Assembly: GCF_000150955.2 (NCBI RefSeq)
Contig: NC_011692.1
Location: 359,196 to 423,195, forward strand
DNA from: Phaeodactylum tricornutum CCAP 1055/1
Lineage: Eukaryota > Bacillariophyta > Bacillariophyceae > Surirellales > Neidiaceae
Direction: 5' to 3'
Length of the DNA stretch: 64,000 nt
Each line of letters opens with the position of its first letter. Position 1 is the stretch's first letter. Shown one piece after another: positions 59,988-64,000 of the stretch. The notes under the pieces are model-generated. The model did not search any database. It was given only the letters and a program-made list of their open reading frames with translations, and was not told the origin of the DNA. The translations under genes were made by a program, and so were the position numbers.

Positions 59988-61479
59988 GAATTTGCCGCTA
60001 TCTTATCAAAATTGTAGACTATATTTAAAGCACTAAAAAATAAGCCTCAACCAGTCCGCAGTATTTTCGACTTTTTTGAGCAGATGGGTACAAGTACCAC
60101 ATACAATAATAGCATGCAGAAGCTTGGTCCACACACCAGGCTCTCCAAGCCCGCTCGTTCAGAAATTTTGTGGTAGGTAGGCATCTGTTGTTCCCAATAC
60201 CGCAACTGGTGAGTTTGGTTTCTTCGTGATCGACTGGGACGAAGATCTCACCGACTTCTCTATGGAAGGCATCTTGTACTGTAAAAAATTGCCAAGAACT
60301 GCACTCACTGTCACTGCCAAGTGTGACATTATCTAGTATGCTGAGTACAAGGGATATTACAACAGAGGCAAAGTCGGCCGACATTTGGAGCGACTCATAG
60401 TATCGCAGCAATTTTAGAGGTAGCTCCTTTCCGGGTATGATAAATTATAGCCACATATTGCTAGAATTTGATACTATGTATAAGATAAAATTGCACAGTT
60501 ATTAGCATTTGTTGGAACATCTATCTAGGTTTTACTAGCTCTAGGTATTGGCTTTGTTGCCACTTCCTTTTTCCTGACCCTGTCGTAGGACAGACCGTTA
60601 AAAGCAAAATTGCATATGGTTCCTATACATGTAACGCGATGCTGAGTACAAGAGATATTACAACAGAGGCAGATTCGGCCGATATTTGGAGCGGTACATA
60701 GTATGGCAGCTATTTTAGAGGTAGCTTCGTTTCTGAGTGGATCCTATTAGAACCCCCACTTTCCACGTCACGGTATGACGTCTACGGACAAAATGTATCA
60801 CTTATTTCTTCCACGTGGAAGCTAATCAACGACGGAATCTTTGTTTTCGTCTGTCTCGAGTTTGTTCTCCTCTGTTTTTTCAAAGTTTATATCATAGTTC
60901 ATGACTGTGTGTAAAACATATTAAACCGTTTTACAGTTAAATCTATGATTGAAACGAAGCGACGTGAAGCAATGTAGAAAAAGCTAGAGAGGATGCCGGT
61001 AATTGAGGGTGTACATTAACGGGACGGACCACCTTAGAGTTGGTTAAGATGGGAAACGGCACGTGAAATTGGAAGAAAAAGTACTACCTATTATCTTTTG
61101 AAATATTTCTTGTTGCACAAGAATTAAACGTCTCCTTCGAAGCCTAGAAAGGCATTGGAAGACTAAAGCACAACAACAGTTGCGGCGGCAGCGTGTGAAG
61201 ACGAATTTGGTGGACCTATTGGGGAAGCACATACTTTGCTTCACTCTTGGCGAGTCTTGGGGAGACAACAAACTCCTGACCCAAAGCTTTCGTTCCGCCA
61301 AGCAATGAACAAAAGCTAGCGGATGCTGGCAATTGAGGCTTCCAATCCATGACGTACTGCATTCCAGCCACGCCTTTTCTTGCCGTGGTCCAAGCGCAAC
61401 GGTAAAGACGACGACAACGATGACAAGCACGTCGATTTTATTGTTGCTTACGTCGACTCGCTGACAATGGATTGTCCCA
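59988..61479. other. intergenic with repeats and decayed sequence
   Basis: About 1.5 kb downstream of the Rav1-like gene. It holds a ~99-bp direct repeat (separate entry). Short minus ORFs at 60025-60411 and 61044-61727 look like remnants rather than genes. Confidence 0.45.
60338..60738. repeat. ~99-bp direct repeat, two copies 302 bp apart
   Basis: Copy 1 is about 60338-60436 and copy 2 about 60640-60738. Both start ATGCTGAGTACAAG and end with TTTTAGAGGTAGCT and a few bases; they differ at roughly one base in eight. They read as degenerate copies of one element. Confidence 0.8.
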
Positions 61480-61866
61480 TCAACCTTCGATTGCGGCGAC
61501 GGCGGCCAGCTCAGCACTGGCAAGATACACGTTAGCACCTTGTCCAAGACAGATGGGGAAGTTCCGCGTTGAGGTAGACACGACGGTACATCTCGGAGCA
61601 ATCCGAGCTTGGTTGCCCATGCAAAGGCTGCAACTAGGCATTTCCGTACAGGCACAGGCCTAACCAAAGATATTGCAATAGCCCTCTTCAACCAACTGCG
61701 CTTTGTCCATCTTGGTAGGAGGAGCAATCCAAAGGCGTGTCGGGATGGGCTTCTCCAATTTGTTGAGCAACTTTCCGGTGGCGCAAAAGTACCAAATGTT
61801 GGTCATGCATGAGCCAATAAAAACTTCGTCAATGTGACTGCCCTGCACTTTGGACAACAAGGCCAA
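61480..61866 (-). pseudogene. aconitate hydratase 2 (AcnB-type) C-terminal fragment
   Basis: The minus strand reads KVQGSHIDEVFIGSCMTNI...KLLNKLEKPIPTRLWIAPPTKMD, then after a frameshift near 61655 [27 protein letters not shown], followed by [19 protein letters not shown] and a stop at 61480. These are the C-terminal blocks of AcnB, including the cluster-ligand CSLCMGNQ region. The fragment has a frameshift and lacks the rest of the enzyme, so it is a relic. Confidence 0.82.
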
Positions 61867-61889
61867 AGCATTGTTTCCGTTGCAATTGC

Positions 61890-62070
61890 TTTACAAAAAG
61901 GCTCTTTGCGGGAAGCGACCCTCTCCCACCAACAAAACTTTTTCGCTCGACTTGGGAACCACCCCCGGACGAAATTCCTCCTGAATTTCGTGTCCGCGTT
62001 GCAACTTTTTCTCGTGACGTCCGTCGCCTTTTTTGGCGACAATTTTGTTCTTCAAACTTACTTCCGTCTC
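61890..62070 (-). pseudogene. possible DUF2431-type fragment
   Basis: A minus frame reads KNKIVAKKGDGRHEKKLQRG then KVLLVGEGRFP. The last resembles the KxLLVGEGxFSFS start of DUF2431 (rRNA-methyltransferase-related) proteins. It is short and broken by a stop soon after. Tentative. Confidence 0.35.
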
Positions 62071-62439
62071 AGTCTGCCGCGCTTTGTACCCTTAGTACAA
62101 ATTATTTGCTGATTGTTTGCAAAACGGATAAAAATTTGGGCCCCGCTATCATGGATCCTTCAACATACATTTGTCGAGCCTTCCATGATCATCTTTTGGA
62201 CGCCTCTACCTATTGTAGCCTTTCTGAAATTTTTGTTGATCCAACTCCTGGTAAGGACAACGTCTAACCAGAAGTTCAATCGCCTACTGCTAAACGCCAA
62301 GTCGCTTCCGTCCCACACACAACGAATCACAGCCCCACAGTCCCTACGAATATCCAAGAGTACAATGTAGACTCATAATCTTCGTAGTTCATCGTTTTCC
62401 TGACTTCGATCTTCATCGTCGTTTTGTGTTCTTCAATAA

Positions 62440-62781
62440 TTACAGCTACCAATTGGGTTACTGCCATGCGCCGTATTATTTTGGGTTTTATTTTGACAAA
62501 GGGCCTTGAAATCATTGTGTTTCACAATGTTTTTTGATTTGGCGATACATTCTGGGTTCAGCAAACCGGAACCGCCATGGGTACACCGCCGGCTTCCATG
62601 TACGCGACTCTGTATTTTGCCATTCATGAACACCATATTCTCCCTTCTTTCTTGAGAGAGTTGGTGGACTATGGTTGCTATATTGACAGTGGATTCGGAA
62701 TCTGGATTCCGGATCCAACACTTTCCGATGTAGACAACAACGCTCATTGGCTGTCGTTCCAACATGCCATCAACAATTACA
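62440..62781 (+). pseudogene. reverse-transcriptase fragment of unclear class
   Basis: The plus strand reads VFHNVF, a stop, then [35 protein letters not shown] and [27 protein letters not shown]...A and YIDSGFGIW correspond to RT motifs 4 and 5, with the catalytic DD replaced by DS. It is broken and ends where the AcnB piece begins. Confidence 0.6.
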
Positions 62782-62925
62782 GACAGTCAAGCCACAACCA
62801 ATAATCAAAGGAATTTGTCCTCCCACTTGGACTTTGTCCATGATAACGGGAGCCTTGATTTGAATTTCCGTAATGACTTTGCCCGTGTTGTGGTTCTTGA
62901 CAACACCTTTGTAGGGGTAGACGTC
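62782..62925 (-). pseudogene. AcnB-type internal fragment, interrupted by copia LTR
   Basis: The minus strand reads 48 codons, DVYPYKGVVKNHNTGKVITE then [23 protein letters not shown] and GLT. This is the AcnB segment that precedes the aconitase core. It starts exactly at the LTR border and ends at the RT relic. It is in the same orientation and order as the C-terminal piece at 61480-61866. Confidence 0.75.
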
Positions 62926-63257
62926 TGTTGAAATCTCGACTCTCTCTCTGTATATTCCACGTAGAATAACAGTAATCTTCTCACAAGTTGACTAAACCTA
63001 AATTAGTGAGCATTTGCTCTTATCCTCTAAAGTGATTTCGCACGATCAACTTCGACCAACTCATTCCTTCTTTCTTGCTGATTCGTTCCCATGTTGAACA
63101 TATCTTGCTTCTTCACGTTCAATACTGTTTTCCTAAATGTGTATCTTGAACTTCATGATCTTGAATAGTTTCTCTCTCCACGTCAGTCAGACGTGCGTCT
63201 CTAACGTATGCTCTCAGTCCGAAGTACGGACACATGACTGACCGTCATATCACGACA
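62926..63257 (-). repeat. 3' LTR of Ty1/copia element
   Basis: 332 bp, reading TGTCGTGATA...TTTCAACA on the element's strand, with TG...CA ends. Directly before it (63258-63268) is a purine-rich tract, GGAGGGAGGA, the likely plus-strand primer. Outer boundary inferred from the break into AcnB sequence; the flanking 5 bp ACGTC (62921-62925) would be the target duplication. Confidence 0.72.
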
Positions 63258-64000
63258 TCCTCCCTCCGGGCTTCGGACTTGGATTTCCTTCATCAAATCG
63301 TTCCAATTTTCTCGAACGTACATTGTACCATTCCTAATATTGCCTGCATGCTTCTGATGCAAATTCTCGGTCGTATTCTTCGTACCAATATCCGCCTCAT
63401 TGTTCTCCGATCGTGTATATGTAATATCAATCTCGCCTTTGTCATAATGTTCGCGAATAAAATGATAACGCACATCAATGTGCTTTGTCCTCTGACCTAC
63501 TTGCTGGTTCTTCACCAAAAATATTGCTCCGGTGTTATCCTCCAATATGACTCCTGGATATTCGCATTCTCCGAGTTCCTTTAATAACATCTGCATAAAA
63601 AGTAATTCTTGTGTAGCCAGCGCGACTGCAACATACTCTGCTTCGCAACTGCTTAACGTTACCGATGTTTGCGTTTTTGACATCCAATTTGTCAATGTTC
63701 CACCAACTGTAAAAAATGCTCCTGAAACACTTCGACGGTCATCTTTGTTTGTTGCGTAATTACTGTCAACATTAGCAACAGCTCGCATCTCTCGCGGTTT
63801 TCGATATGTTAATTTCACATCGTTCTCGTTTTTCTTCAAATATCCCACAGCTCTTTCCAACTCTTTCCAATGTTCCAATCCTGGATTCGAAAAATGTTTT
63901 GTTAATTCTCGTGCCGTATTCGATCCTTCTGGAAATATCTTCGTAACCAAATACATGTATTTTCCGACAATAGATCGATATTTTTCTGCATCCACTGTTT
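63201..64000 (-). CDS. Ty1/copia polyprotein, RT tail and RNase H (5' part off window)
   Basis: At least 264 residues continue beyond the window edge. The visible part starts in the end of the copia reverse-transcriptase/connection region (MDAEKYRSIVGKYMYLVTKIFPE). It contains RNase H: VDSNYATNKDDRRSVSGAFFTVGG, SSCEAEYVA, EDNTGAIFL and TKHIDVRYHFIREHYDKGEIDITY, giving the D-E-D triad. The stop lies 57 bp inside the 3' LTR, so the last 19 residues come from LTR sequence. Frame is intact in the window. Similar to diatom CoDi elements in kind; subfamily not assigned. Confidence 0.9.
   Translation of the reverse strand, partial: TVDAEKYRSIVGKYMYLVTKIFPEGSNTARELTKHFSNPGLEHWKELERAVGYLKKNENDVKLTYRKPREMRAVANVDSNYATNKDDRRSVSGAFFTVGGTLTNWMSKTQTSVTLSSCEAEYVAVALATQELLFMQMLLKELGECEYPGVILEDNTGAIFLVKNQQVGQRTKHIDVRYHFIREHYDKGEIDITYTRSENNEADIGTKNTTENLHQKHAGNIRNGTMYVRENWNDLMKEIQVRSPEGGCRDMTVSHVSVLRTESIR

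Noticed and set aside
60025-60411. 128-codon minus ORF
   Set aside because: Includes one copy of the direct repeat; the other copy does not keep the frame. No family recognised.
61044-61727. 227-codon minus ORF overlapping the AcnB relic
   Set aside because: Only the AcnB-derived part makes sense, and in a different frame; the long frame is chance.
1-64000. CRISPR arrays, rRNA genes, bacterial operons
   Set aside because: None seen; sequence has eukaryotic gene structure throughout.

Overview
The window looks like nuclear DNA of a photosynthetic stramenopile, most likely a pennate diatom such as Phaeodactylum tricornutum. The species is an inference. The reasons are a fucoxanthin chlorophyll a/c-binding protein gene with an AAAFAP targeting motif, other proteins with diatom-type bipartite plastid presequences, few and short introns (90-144 bp), densely packed genes with short intergenic spaces, a Ty1/copia element and a piggyBac-like relic.

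Layout: 1-19.5 kb holds a DUF1415-type protein (cut by the left edge), a Ser/Arg/Lys-rich disordered protein, an HRD1-type RING E3 ligase, a rhamnosyltransferase-like protein, an EamA transporter, the Fe-S assembly factor ISCA2, a DUF4336 protein with apparent thylakoid-lumen targeting, an RDD membrane protein with D-rich repeats, the GPI transamidase subunit PIG-K and a metallophosphoesterase. 19.8-21.4 kb is a broken piggyBac-like transposase. 22.2-23.4 kb is a plastid-type TauE/SafE transporter. 23.4-25.4 kb is gene-poor and holds a 346-bp hAT-like MITE with 8-bp target duplications.

25.4-50 kb is again gene-dense: a TPR-like protein, a MOSC protein, a large SANT-domain corepressor-like protein, an SDR, a Dus1-type tRNA dihydrouridine synthase, a membrane alpha/beta hydrolase (two exons), a mitochondrial-type hypothetical protein, a 94-residue two-exon mitochondrial-type protein, tRNA-Phe(GAA), casein kinase 1 (two exons), three membrane or secretory hypotheticals and an Lhcf antenna protein. 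50.5-60 kb is one giant Rav1/DMXL-type gene in two overlapping frames, which appears to carry PDZ-, SH2- and C2-like modules.

60-64 kb is a decay zone. It has a duplicated ~99-bp repeat, two colinear pieces of an aconitase-B (AcnB) gene, a possible DUF2431 piece and a reverse-transcriptase relic between them, and the 3' part plus 3' LTR of a copia retrotransposon inserted in the AcnB piece. Most genes here are housekeeping genes with no operon logic; pairs are divergent or convergent. The strongest candidates for something undescribed are the multi-module Rav1-like protein, the patchwork AcnB pseudogene, the MITE, and a recurring intergenic TGACTGTGA motif.
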